DNA of 64,000 nucleotides. Source: Suillus spraguei. Taxonomy: Eukaryota; Basidiomycota; Agaricomycetes; Boletales; Suillaceae. This document shows positions 10,019 to 20,610 of this stretch, one piece after another (the first letter of the stretch is position 1; each line of letters starts with the position of its first letter). The notes beneath the pieces were generated by a model. That model was not told the origin of the DNA, made no database searches, and worked only from the letters and a program-made list of their open reading frames with translations. The position numbers and the translations under genes were made by a program. The stretch lies in the NCBI GenBank assembly GCA_016800925.1, contig JABCPU010000081.1, positions 147,500 to 211,499 of the forward strand. Reading direction: 5' to 3'.

Positions 10019-11940
10019 TTACTTAGCTCTCTCTAATATATAAAGCTGGTCATTTGTCTCCATCTCGAATATGCTTAACCACTGATGAAGGGGAACTTCC
10101 AGAACCTTGGCGATGCCCCCTCGCGGGAGGTTCCACTTCCATCTTGAAAACCCCCGCACGCTGTCTACCAACTTCCATCGTCCGGTGCTGGTGAACTCTA
10201 CCGAAGACTCGGCGATGAGATGAGTAAAAGGCGTCGACGTTGTAAAATCGCGCGGGGACAAACTTTCTGTCTTATTGTATACCCAGTCATTTGTTGCTGG
10301 TGCGGTCATGGATGGAATATAAGGTGGTGAATGACTCTGGAGGAAGAGCGAGGCCCCAGTTTGGGCTGCAAGATTAGATATGTGAACTTGCACTGTGATG
10401 GTGTTATCAGCTAGATCCAGAAAGTCATTCACCGTGGCTCATACCAGCATGCTGATCTTCATATTGATCGTTGAATGTTGCGAGTGCAGAACCACCAGGG
10501 TAGTTTACCATCGATGCCCGCGTCGATATGATAGTGATGGCACAATTCAGGGCAAGGATGCCCATAGCTCCGAGAAACATCATTCTTCCGAAAAGACCAC
10601 CTTTTCTTCGGGATACCCTATTGAAATGCTGAGTGTGCCCCCGCTGAAATGATAGAAAATACGACTGCTTACATCCAATAGGCACCCCGAGCGGCAGCGA
10701 TATTGAAGAAAGGAACGACATAAATAATGAAGCGCCATTCTTTGTGACCCAAACAACTAATGAGAACAATAAAGAGTATTGGGGGGTACATTAAGACTCG
10801 GACACGATTATCCAACGCGGCTCCAAGTGCAGACAATGGCAAGGATCCAAGAAGGAGCTTTGGAAGGTGTGAAAGGAAATATGCATGCACAGGTGATGTC
10901 TGCATAATAGGTGAGACACGAAAGAAAAAGAAAGTGACAACTTACGCCCCAATCAGAGCTCTTGCCTTGATATACATTGAAGTATACGCCATACAGTTCG
11001 GGCCACAGCGGCCACTGGTTCCATAGGTATGAATCGATGGTAACGGTCAAAGCTAGTTACCCGACAGTTGCCGACATTTTAGTGCGCAAAGAACAGCACG
11101 CACCAATGGACAACATGGCGGAAAGAAAGCCAACTCTAATCAATCTCAGAAAACTGATATGCCCGAGAAGAAGTGCTTGGATACCAAGGGGAGCTAGCAA
11201 TAACGAAATTTCCGAGCGGAACACAACAGCAGTGAACGTTAGGAGGGTAAATGCAACATCGGCACTCCTTCTCGTTGGATACTTGGACTGCGGAACTCTG
11301 TCGTACAACGCGTATAAACCAAGGTTGACTTGTGTTCATCCTTCGTTGAGCAGAGACTCATGTCACAGGTAAATCACTCACCGGGGAACAATGCAAACAT
11401 GTTTGGTAATGTTCGGCCCATCCAAAACGGCAGATGAAATTGCGAGCATGTCAGGAGAACGTATATGAGGCCAGTTGGTCGACCAAATCGTCTACACACG
11501 GCCCGTCGTATCAACATAAAGCCGGTTGCATTCAGCGTAGCAAGGACCAAACGCACTATCAGAGAGTTCAAGACGCTGTGAGCCAAGTATTTACATAAAA
11601 TCAAACCTGCTATCTGAAGATCGAGTTTTGTGCTTAATAGGCCCCATTGACTCGCTATGTAGGCGACAGGTGAAGTGAGCCACGCAAGTAGAATGCTTCC
11701 TATGAACGTCCGCGGTACAGCGCCTGGAAAGGTGTGATGGTCAAACTTTGCCACTGATCAGATACAAAGAGTAAGTATAAAAAATGTTCATGCCTTGTAT
11801 AAATTATCCTTCCCAACCCCATACATAAGAACGTCATGGGTTGCGTGCAAGTTGAAACTTTCTTCGACCTTCGTGTATGGTGCCAAAAGAACATGAGCCC
11901 AGCTGGTCGCCAACAAGAGTATATCCATAAAAAAGCTCAT
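10019..11940 (-). CDS. ALG12: Dol-P-Man:Man7GlcNAc2-PP-dolichol alpha-1,6-mannosyltransferase
   Basis: This ER membrane GT-C mannosyltransferase adds the eighth mannose to the lipid-linked N-glycan precursor. Exons (minus): 11794-11940, 11382-11745, 11104-11328, 10946-11052, 10673-10899, 10445-10617 and 10019-10392, giving 538 residues, the usual family length. The first luminal loop holds TKVEESFNLHATHDVL (the GT-C acidic motif) followed by FDHHTFPGAVPRTFIGS. Later come NMFALFPVNLGLYAL, AVVFRSEISLLLAP, DSYLWNQWPLWPELYG, NVYQGKSSDWG, NYPGGSALA and VHISNLAAQTGASLF, all diagnostic for ALG12. The first intron appears to be GC-AG (AAG|GCATGA). A truncated duplicate lies at 7.9-8.4 kb. Confidence 0.92.
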
Positions 11941-12206
11941 CGAGAATTGATTAAATCTGGATACCACTGTTCTACGTCCTAGATGCAGAACATGCGGTTG
12001 AAGTAAGAGGTGATATAAAGGCGTGACGCAGAACCTATTCAATGTTGACGTAACCGTGCAGTATTTATGTAATGTGACCATGTCAAAAGAAAGCCAACCT
12101 CACTAAGTACTTTAGTAAGTTAGATATGGACCAGAAACTACCGGCCAACGCTAGTGTATAACCCGAACGGTCACCAAGGAGGAAAACTACTTTTTCGAAT
12201 GTATTG

Positions 12207-13491
12207 TTATTCCAATGTGGTCGCCTTTGTCGCAAAGTGAAATTGTTTCAAAGAAGGCCAAGAGCAAGGTTCAAGCATGGACTGCACTTCCGGAGGGAAC
12301 TGCACTGACATTGTGGAGTCTACTTGCAAAAATAGGCGCAGCGATTGCAAGCCTGCCTCTACAAGAGGTTCAAGCCCCTGCAAAATACTCTTGACGAGGT
12401 CGCTATCCTGGGCATGACGCCTAGGTTCATTGATATGGAGATCAAATGACTTCAGCGACTTCCCGAGCTTCTCAGCGATGATAGGTATGAGATAATCGAA
12501 GAAGGTCGTGACACCAGAAGGTTGCCCGTCTGGCTGAAACACCAATGTATGTAGATTTGTTGCTGCAAGGCGTGACATAAAGAGGATGACCGAAAACATC
12601 GATCCCCGAACATCCAACTGCTTCAATGCAGGGAACAGCGGAGGAATGGCTTGCCAATTCATGTTCAAACGGTCTTGGAGGTGGATTTTGAGGTCTGAAA
12701 TAGGTGCCTGAGATAACAGCGTGCAAAGAGCTGCAAGCTCAGGGGCACGAATATAGGCTTTGCTTAGATCAACGCTCCCGATCTGCCCGAATTGAAGTGG
12801 GGGTATTGAGTGCAATGTTCTCATTGTCCGCATGAGACCAACAATGCACAGTTCCTTCAGATGGGGTGCTTCAGCGACAGCGCGGTCAAGTGCCAATTCG
12901 ATTGGGTCACAATCAAGTGTATTGTGGCATACGAGGGTGAGAGATCGTAGGGAGGGGGGAAATGGCTTCGCTTGCGGGGAAATTGGCCCAGAGAGGACAT
13001 AGGCCAGACTTCGTAATTTTGGGAAAGGATGAAACTCATCGTGTCCGCGAATGACTGTGAGACGTGTATAACAATCCCGGTTTTTTGAAAGATCTGCGCT
13101 ATAGTTGTCGTGTTCTCCTAGGCGCAAACTCCATACTCGTGCAGCGTATTTGTCGAACGATTGCCAGCCGTTCAATGGATTACAGCAATACTTCAGGAGA
13201 TCACAGTCACTCGTCCGGGCGTCCTGCGGATATGACAAGGATTGGCTTCAGTAACAAACGTGGGATCACTGTAGGTGAGTCACTTACATCCACAAATGAT
13301 GCGCTTTGTGGAATCAGCGAAATGAATGGCGCAAAGGAGTGCATAGACCTCCACAGGATATCAAGGGCAGGATCTGTAAATGCACGACAACAGCAAGACA
13401 TGTGGTACAACGACTTCTTGTCGTCTTGTAATCCATGAAGGATGACTGCGAGAATTTCTGAGATGCGGAGAATCTCAAAAGGTCCTGGCAT
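12207..13491 (-). CDS. F-box/LRR-type protein
   Basis: There are two exons (13288-13491 and 12207-13223) with a 64-nt GT-AG intron. The N-terminus has an F-box-like stretch (ILAVILHGLQDDKKSLYHMS, then CRAFTDPALDILWRSM), the pattern found in the large Agaricomycete family of F-box proteins. It is followed by FDKYAARVWSLRLGEHD and degenerate leucine-rich repeats through the C-terminus (for example FPKLRSLAYVLSG, LRSLTLVCHN and LKQLDVRGSMF). Total is about 406 residues. Such proteins are predicted SCF ubiquitin-ligase adaptors; the substrate is unknown. No frame problem is seen. Confidence 0.75.
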
Positions 13492-13740
13492 GATCAGTCA
13501 AAGAATTTGTTCGCAAATCACAGCACATACAAGATTTGAGGTTAAGGGTCACAAATTGTTCCAAACTAGCATTTGCCCTGTCCACCCTGTCGGTGGGCAA
13601 CTAATAATAAGTTCTAGTTTGGCCAGCAAAACCAGGATTCAGAGAACAAATAGCTCCAAACACGGCCTCTGTTCATACCGTACAACGCACCGACGGCCCT
13701 TCAACAAAGTAGACAAGAATCTTTTCTCATCGACTATGAC

Positions 13741-14985
13741 CTCATTTCGTGTCTTGCGGATGGGCACTAGTTTTGTCCCTTTCCCTTTCTTCATTCGCTC
13801 TAACCCGTCGATAATTCCTTCAAGACCACCAGGAAGAACTTCATACCTAACGGGCTACATAGAAGGAAAGTCAGCGGCAGTGAGACTATACGCTGGATAC
13901 ATCACCTTGAAGGTCCCTGCTTTAAGCTATTCCAAAAGAATGGCCCACAACTCACTAGAGTGGCTTATTGTCAGCTGCATGTGGGCTTCCCAATGCGGGC
14001 CGTCCTACTAGTAATGGTTCTGCGTCCCATTTCTTCCTTTTCTTCGACTGACGGCGGAAGTGTTAAAACCAGGCATCCTTCTTAACCGAGGAGTGACCAT
14101 CCGAGCTGCTGTGTCTCAGGGAGAGAAGTGACACCATACACATACTTGATCGATTTCCTTTCAAAATTGCTAACAGCAGTCTTGAGATCGTTGACAGGAA
14201 GGTCCCCATCGAATACATGGGTAGCGCCAAGTGACTTCAGGAACTCTTCATGTTCATGTTTAAGTGACGCAGTCATAATGATAGGAGAAAACCCAGAGAG
14301 GCGAGCCAGCTGAAGGAGTCGGATATCTTATCAGTCACGGTTACTCGTGACTTACTATATCATATATGCCCCGACAGCTAACGATGATTCCCCAGGAATG
14401 ATAATCGGTGTCTTTGGGTACGCGTCAATGCCTCCCTGTACCTAAGGCAGGGTGAGGCCTAATTCGTACTCGTTACTATTATACAGGCCTGTCGAAGCAG
14501 TGTCGAAGGCTAGTGAAATAGTGGCTGCCTCATAATATTCCAAATTATTTAGGATCTATATACCTGTGCCAATGCACTTCACTGAAACATGCCTTCACAG
14601 TGAAATCTGCAAATCCGAGTGTGAACTGTTGGAAGTCATTTGAAAACTGGGCAAATCTACAGTGAACAAGTTAAGCTCAAGCACAATTCAGGGCCACTAG
14701 CAATGCTTACACTCTGTCTCCCTTTGCGAACTTGTCGAGACCTTCTCCTACTTCGTTGACAATATCAGCACTATTCTCGCCGAGTACTGCTGGGTATTTC
14801 TCGGCGAAAAATCCTGATCCTAAACTTTGTAGTCGACAGAATCAAGGACTGCAGAGTAAGCTTAGATCAAGAACTCATCCTTTCCGAGCTTCAAGATGTT
14901 GCGCAAACGAACAGCGGATATACCTTGATTATATTCAAAAAAGAGTGCTTTTTGTTGCTTTACATGGTTGCGAGATCAGTGAGAG
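13741..14985 (-). pseudogene. Decayed MDR/enoyl reductase-like gene
   Basis: This is a degenerate copy of the neighbouring gene at 15341-16588. Its start region reads ATG-TAA where the intact copy has ATG followed by TCTGACACA, so a small deletion creates an immediate stop. Further stops and frameshifts interrupt the Rossmann-fold region, although SLGATHVFDGDL and the C-terminal segment before the last intron are still readable. The GCATGT donor-like sequence of the third intron is retained. It is the most distal member of a three-gene minus-strand array. Confidence 0.75.
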
Positions 14986-15340
14986 TGTGCAATGACGCGA
15001 CTACATAGGGGTCACACTTATAAGTCACGTGATTTCGATCGGCGGCTGGTGAGTTTCACTCACAACACATCTCATCGCAAATGAAAAAACCTTGAGTGAT
15101 TACAGATAGATGTGTGAAATAAAATGCATTCAAATATTGTTTACATTACCCCCATTCTACTAATCCTACATACACATATATATCAACTGCTGACCCTAGG
15201 TCATTTACAAAATTTAGATTAGCTAAACAGACATTATACAACGCCAAAATAGTTAATAACTTAAAAATACCACCGACCTTCAACAAACCATCTTGTTCAC
15301 AGATGATTGCCACTTTTCTCGTCGACTATGACCGGTGGCC

Positions 15341-16588
15341 TCACTTCGTGTCATTCGGATGTGCAACCAGTTTGGTCCCACTCACTTCCCCCTTCTTCAT
15401 TCGTTCCAACCCGTCGATAATTCCTTCAAGACCATCAGGAAGAATTTCATGTCTAATGGGCTACGTAGAAGAAAGGTCAGGGGCGTTGAGACTGAAGTAC
15501 GCTGGATACCTTACCTTGATCCTTCCTTCCTTAAGCCACGCCGAAAGAGTGACCCACGCCTCTTTACAAAGCAGGTAATTTTCATCCGCGTGCGGGCTTC
15601 CGAACGTCCTAATAGCTTTGCGTTCTTTTCCTTCCTCTTCTTTGACTGACACCGGTAGTGTCAAAACTAAGCATCCTTTCTGATCGAGGAGCGACCATCC
15701 AACCTGCTGTGTCCTAGGGAGAGAGATGGCATCATACACATACTTGATCGGCTCCCTTGTAATCTTGCTAATAGCAATCTTGAGATCGTTGGCAGAAAGG
15801 TCCCTGTCGAATACATGAGTAGCGCCAAGTGACTTAAGGTGCTCTTCATGTTTGAGTGACGCAATCACAATGATAGGAGAAAACCCAGAGAGGCGAGCCA
15901 GCTGAATGGCTGAAAGAGGGAGGTTAGCATGATGCTTTTCTTGACTTGTGACTTACCGAATGACCCGACAGCTGACGATCCCCCAAGAATGACCATCGGT
16001 GTATTTTGATACGCGCCAATGCCGCCCTGTACCCAAGGCGGGGTGAGGCCTACGCCGTACTTGTTACCATTATACAGGCCTGTCAAAGCAGTATCGAAGG
16101 CCAGTGGAATCGTGGCTGCCTCATCGAATCCCAAATTACCCGGGATCTATGTGCCGTCAGTGCTAATGCAAATCTTGCGCTAAAAACATGCCTTAGCAGT
16201 GAAATCTGCAACTCCGAGTGTGAACTGCTGAAAAGCTGATCCGTCATTTGAAAACCGGCCATGAGCAAATCTACAGTGAATAAATTAAGCTCATGCACAA
16301 CTCAGGAGCTACTAGCAATGCTCACACTTTGTCTCCCTTCGCGAACGTGTTGATACCTTGTCCTACTTCGTCGACAACACCAGCAATATCCTGACCGAGT
16401 ACTGCTGGGTATTTCTCGACGTAAACCCCCTGTTCCTGAATTTTGTAGTCGATAGGATTAAGGGCTGCAGAGTGAACTTGGATCAAGAGCTCATGCATCC
16501 CGGGCTTCGGGATGCTGTGTAAACCAACAGAGAATTGACCATGCTTAGACTCAAGGAAGAGTGCTTTTTGTTGCTTTGTGTCAGACAT
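15341..16588 (-). CDS. Zinc-less MDR oxidoreductase (enoyl reductase/quinone oxidoreductase-like)
   Basis: Medium-chain dehydrogenase/reductase, predicted NADPH-dependent. Exons (minus): 16326-16588, 16192-16270, 15957-16146, 15515-15909 and 15341-15460, giving 348 residues. Visible features are the GroES-like N-terminal domain with AALNPIDYKIQEQGVYVEKY and PAVLGQDIAGVVDEVG, then the nucleotide-binding motif ILGGSSAVGSFAIQLA and SLGATHVFDRDL. Structural-zinc cysteines are not apparent, as in TOXD-like trans-enoyl reductases. The second intron starts with GC (AAG|GCATGT). The start was chosen at MSDTKQQKALFLE because it matches the paralogue next door. The substrate is unknown; no polyketide synthase is nearby. 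Confidence 0.85.
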
Positions 16589-16765
16589 GGTTGCGAGATG
16601 AGAGACTATTGAGAGCAACTTTACATAGGGGTCTCACTTTATATACAACTTAACCATTTGAAATGATGACGCATGCAAGAAGCAATTCATATTGACAAAG
16701 AAATGAAAGGGTATCTAGATAAAATAATGATCATATATGGATGACTAACTTAGCGATCGTCCGTC

Positions 16766-18021
16766 TCAAGTTTCTTGCGGCCGAACCACCATTTTCACCC
16801 CATCTACCTTCCCAGCACTAAATCTCTCGAGCGCGTCCGGTATTGCACGTAGCCCGCCAGGTAATAGATCAACGTGGTTTGGCTAAGACAACGTCAGAAT
16901 ATACCAAGAGGTACGGTTTGATTGATACGTACTAGTATGTGATTATCTTCTACCCATCTCTCAAGATGAGCCCATAGCCTCTTCCCCGTTTCCCAGTTCT
17001 CATCCGATTGCGGATTCCCGTCTACAGGAACCACCTGCCTGATGTCATAGGTGTCCTTGGGAATCAAGGATGGCTGTGTGACAACAAGCTTCCCCCCGGG
17101 CGCAAGTAATGACCAAGCAGCTTCCTGCGTCTCTGCCGTGGATATGGAATCATACATAATATGTATGCGAGAGCCCGTGATTTTCATCACGGCCTGTTTT
17201 AGTGCTGGTAGTGACAGATATCTGTCAATGACGTGGTTTGCTCCGAGACTCTTCAGATATTCCGTGTGCTTCAGCGAGGCAGTGGTAATGATAGGTGAGA
17301 AGCCCGACAGCCTTGCTAGTTGGATAACTAGTAGCAATGATGCTTTAGTAAGATAACTTTGCTGTGGCAATGAGCTACCAAGCTTACCGTAGTTGCCCAC
17401 AGAGCCAGCACCACCGAGGATCAAGATGGGCCAACCTTTATATTTGGACCATCCACCGCGGTCCCAAGGCGGGATGAGACCCATACCATTGGTGGCACCG
17501 TACATCCCGATTGCAGCTGTACCAATTCCGCATGCGATAGTACTCGCCTGGTCAAGCGATAAGCTTCTCGGGACCTGAGTAATATCGATCAACACGAGTC
17601 TCAGATACCGATCGCGGAGTTTAACTTGCCTTAGCTGCGAAGTCAGTCGTGACTACACAATACTGCTGGAAGGTTGCCAAATCGTTATCGTCGAAGGCAC
17701 CATGGAAGAATCTAGGTCATGATTAATCTTACAGCATTACTAATATAAAAGTGGGACGGCATACATTCTTTCCCCTGGATCGAATCTTGTAACGCCTTCT
17801 CCGATTTCTTCAACAATGCCGGCACCATCGGTACCAAGCACTGCAGGATAACTGTCAACGAGTGTGCCATCTTTGTGGGCCTTCGCATCGAAAGGGTTGA
17901 GCGCAGTGGCCTGAAGTTTGACAAGGACTTCGCCAGGACCTGGCTTGGGTATTTTGCGACCAGCGACGGCAAATGTCGCTTGCTTGGATGGGAGGATGAG
18001 CGCGAGTTGCTCGTCAGGCAT
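16766..18021 (-). CDS. Zinc-less MDR oxidoreductase, paralogue
   Basis: Exons (minus): 17765-18021, 17630-17711, 17388-17574, 16933-17327 and 16766-16882, giving 345 residues with the same intron positions as the gene at 15341-16588. Key segments are QATALNPFDAKAHKDG, PAVLGTDGAGIVEEIGEGV, the Rossmann motif LILGGAGSVGNYVIQLARL, and SLGANHVIDRYLSL. The second intron again uses a GC donor (AAG|GCAAGT, the textbook GC-AG consensus). The start at MPDEQLAL fits the paralogue; an upstream in-frame ATG at 18108 would add 29 residues of STLDIHSTLDIPST-type repeat. Predicted NADPH-dependent reductase; substrate unknown. Confidence 0.85.
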
Positions 18022-19473
18022 ATTAGGAGTTGAGGGAATATCAAGGGTTGAGTGGATGTCAAGTGTCGAATCGATGGAAGGGTTTTGTTCCTGGTAAAGA
18101 TAAAGCATTGAACGAGGGCTTTTATACTCATTTGCTATTACTTACTTGGCTTAACGGAAGTGAATGGAATGAAGTGTTTAGGGACACCTCGTGTATCGGG
18201 TGAGGCCCTCGACCATCTAGACGCGATAAAAATTGTACAGCTTTCTCAAGAAGCCTTAATCTTCGGCGGATAGGACCCGGATGTTTGTTATTGGTGCGTG
18301 GCTGCATGAGGTTTGTGAGCAAACCATGAACACGAGGCAGAGAAGATTGGAGCGATATACTTGCAGTCGGTGCGCTCATGACGTGACTACGATGTAATAC
18401 AGGGGATATTTCGTTATATGGGAAGGAATTGTGTACACTTTATAGCCATTAGTACTACGGCCACGAGGCAGTTACGCTATTTTGTGACATTTTAGGGCCG
18501 CACTGACTGCAATTCATGGAAATTTCTTGCACAGGAAAGTCCCTCGTGCGCTCCACAAGTGGAACTTCATTATAGAAGCAATGAAAGGTACGTACAAAAT
18601 TAACGCTAACCTCGAGGCTGGCAAATTGGACGCCGGACGTTTCACGTATAGTCCAGCGAGGGGTCCCTGGATGCGCCTAGAGACCAGACCAGACTAGACC
18701 ACATCAGTAAAAAAACACAAGGTGCACAGCCTAGCCCACCTTCCCCTTGCACATGGAAGCCCATTTCCTTAAGAAATAACGTTTGCCTCATTTCCGAGGG
18801 ACGCTGAGCGCTGGGGCTGTGGTCAAGCAAAGCCAAATAGCGCAAAAACCATTATCATTTTTAGCTAATTAGAATCACATTCAGCATGGATATATAGGCG
18901 TAGGAAAGCGGGAGAATTTGTTGGAGTATGGTACCTCGAGAGCCTTGATTGAGTGACGGTACATAGAGTGAATCAAGCTTATCTGAAAAGTGAAGCGGTG
19001 ATTGGACAAGGCCGACCGTGATCGCAGGCCATTAAAATCGATCAAGGATTAACAAGGAGAATGATCAATGTATGCGATTAAACTGTTCGTCAGGGTCTGG
19101 TCAGCGAGTGCTCAAGACCTACAAGAACGTACCCACCGAAAAAACGAACCACGGCCGATCGTACAAGATTGAAATAGAGCATGACGAGAAGATACAGATT
19201 TGCTACCAATTAATTGGCATATGGATACGGAAATGAGTGGGGGTGCAATGCTGTCCAATGCTCTAAAGCTTTGTCACGGTGGGGCGGGGACATGACTGAA
19301 ACGGACAACAATCTCAACGCGCGTTTTCTCATGCGTGTGAAGGTGACAAAGTGAATGTCCAAAAGAAAGAAGTGGGTCGGAATTACGCTGTGCGCGCTTG
19401 TGCTTTCAACGATTAGGCCATTGGGGAGATATTCGGAACTTACCTGCATAAGGTAGTGGTGCTCCTCAACATT
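18022..19473. other. Intergenic, no supported gene
   Basis: It contains the upstream region of the MDR paralogue and an unassigned minus-strand frame at 18128-18379 (83 codons, arginine-rich middle, no recognised domain). A short pyrimidine/purine patch AGACCAGACCAGACTAGACC occurs near 18680. Nothing else is supported. Confidence 0.35.
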
Positions 19474-20610
19474 TCACTGATTCCGCATGGCGCCACTGGA
19501 CTCTATTTTTACCTTCTTGACATTGCGGGTAGTGGATATTCTTTCCTCGAGCCTTCTCACCTGTGCCTTCGTAAGAGGGTGTCAGCGCTCCTATAAACAT
19601 ACCGCTAGAAAAATCTAACTTTCAGCGCATTAAGCTCACGCAAGGTTTCATCATCGGCATCTAAGCCTGTCCCATCGTTGTGATAATCCGGCTCTGGTAC
19701 GTCTACAGGAGCTTCACGCTTGGTTCCCCGTAAAGGTTGCATAGGTGGCGGGGCAATACCATCTGCCACGAGTCGATCTAGTAAGGATATATGAGCATCC
19801 GATTATAATTACCGATTGTGTTGTACACACGAACCAAATGGTCTGTACCTGAAAATAAATGTAGTCATGGGGGTCGTCCCAATGCGGGCCACGTGAGTTA
19901 TCTGCTGTGGTTGAATACGGATCTCCTCTCCGAATCTAATATCGTTTTTGGCTTGTATGACGAGATGGAGCAAAAATACGCACCCCACACAGTGACTTGA
20001 TGCCTTCTTTGAGCGTTCGTGGACCATTGTTCCCTTAGCAGGGACCAATTTTTTTTGGTAGCCCATACCAATCACATTCACAGGCCAGATGGCTAAAGAG
20101 ATTTCCCCGAGCTCGGCATGTGCAGAATTCATGTGTTGGTCTTCATCTATAAGTATGTGAGTACACTTCTGGAGATTGATAGTTTACACCAGATGAAACT
20201 GACCCGTCAGCTGAAGCCTCGAGAAGGTAAGCGGACGAACGGAATTCATCGATGTGTTGACGTATTTGAATTCCGCAGTACATCTCTGATACGTCGGTGG
20301 CTCATTGAAGCTTAAAGCGCGCATTAATTGACCCCCTCCATGTACGCCGTCGAGTATCACATCTCCTGTTTGGTGATACTGGCGTGCATGGTTGATATCT
20401 TGCCATACTACAGAGAATGTCTGTAGGAGCGACAGGAGGCGGCGTTGTAGGTCGCCTCATGCACGAAGTTCACTAAGTACACACCTTCCCTGCTTCGGAA
20501 GCAATCCAACAGGTCACTTTGTTTTCTTCTGGAAACATCTCAATTCCATAGCTCTCCAAAGCTTGTCCATCGACCCTGATGCACGCTCGTAGCGTCCCGT
20601 AGGATAGCAT
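19474..20610 (-). CDS. DUF7918-like protein, copy A
   Basis: This is a basidiomycete-specific family of unknown function. The start MLSYGTLRACIRVDGQ leads to NKVTCWIASEAGK, the conserved CWI block at the end of exon 1 (20485-20610). Next exons are 20204-20420 (TFSVVWQDINHARQY, then GDVILDGVHGGGQL) and 19984-20146 (GEISLAIWPVNV, then KGTMVHERSKKASSH). An exon near 19820-19935 holds FGEEIRIQPQ and TTFIFRYRPFGS. The C-terminal exons encode LVADGIAPPPMQPLRGTKRE and a basic tail with RRLEERISTTRNVKK. Family assignment is by recalled pattern (CWI block, lysine/histidine linker, FGEE, FRYRP, GIAPP). The splice between the FRYRP exon and the LVADG exon is uncertain; a weak GTGTAC donor keeps frame. 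Confidence 0.6.

Noticed and set aside
18128..18379. 83-codon minus-strand frame upstream of the MDR paralogue
   Set aside because: No recognisable family or splice partner; left as unassigned.
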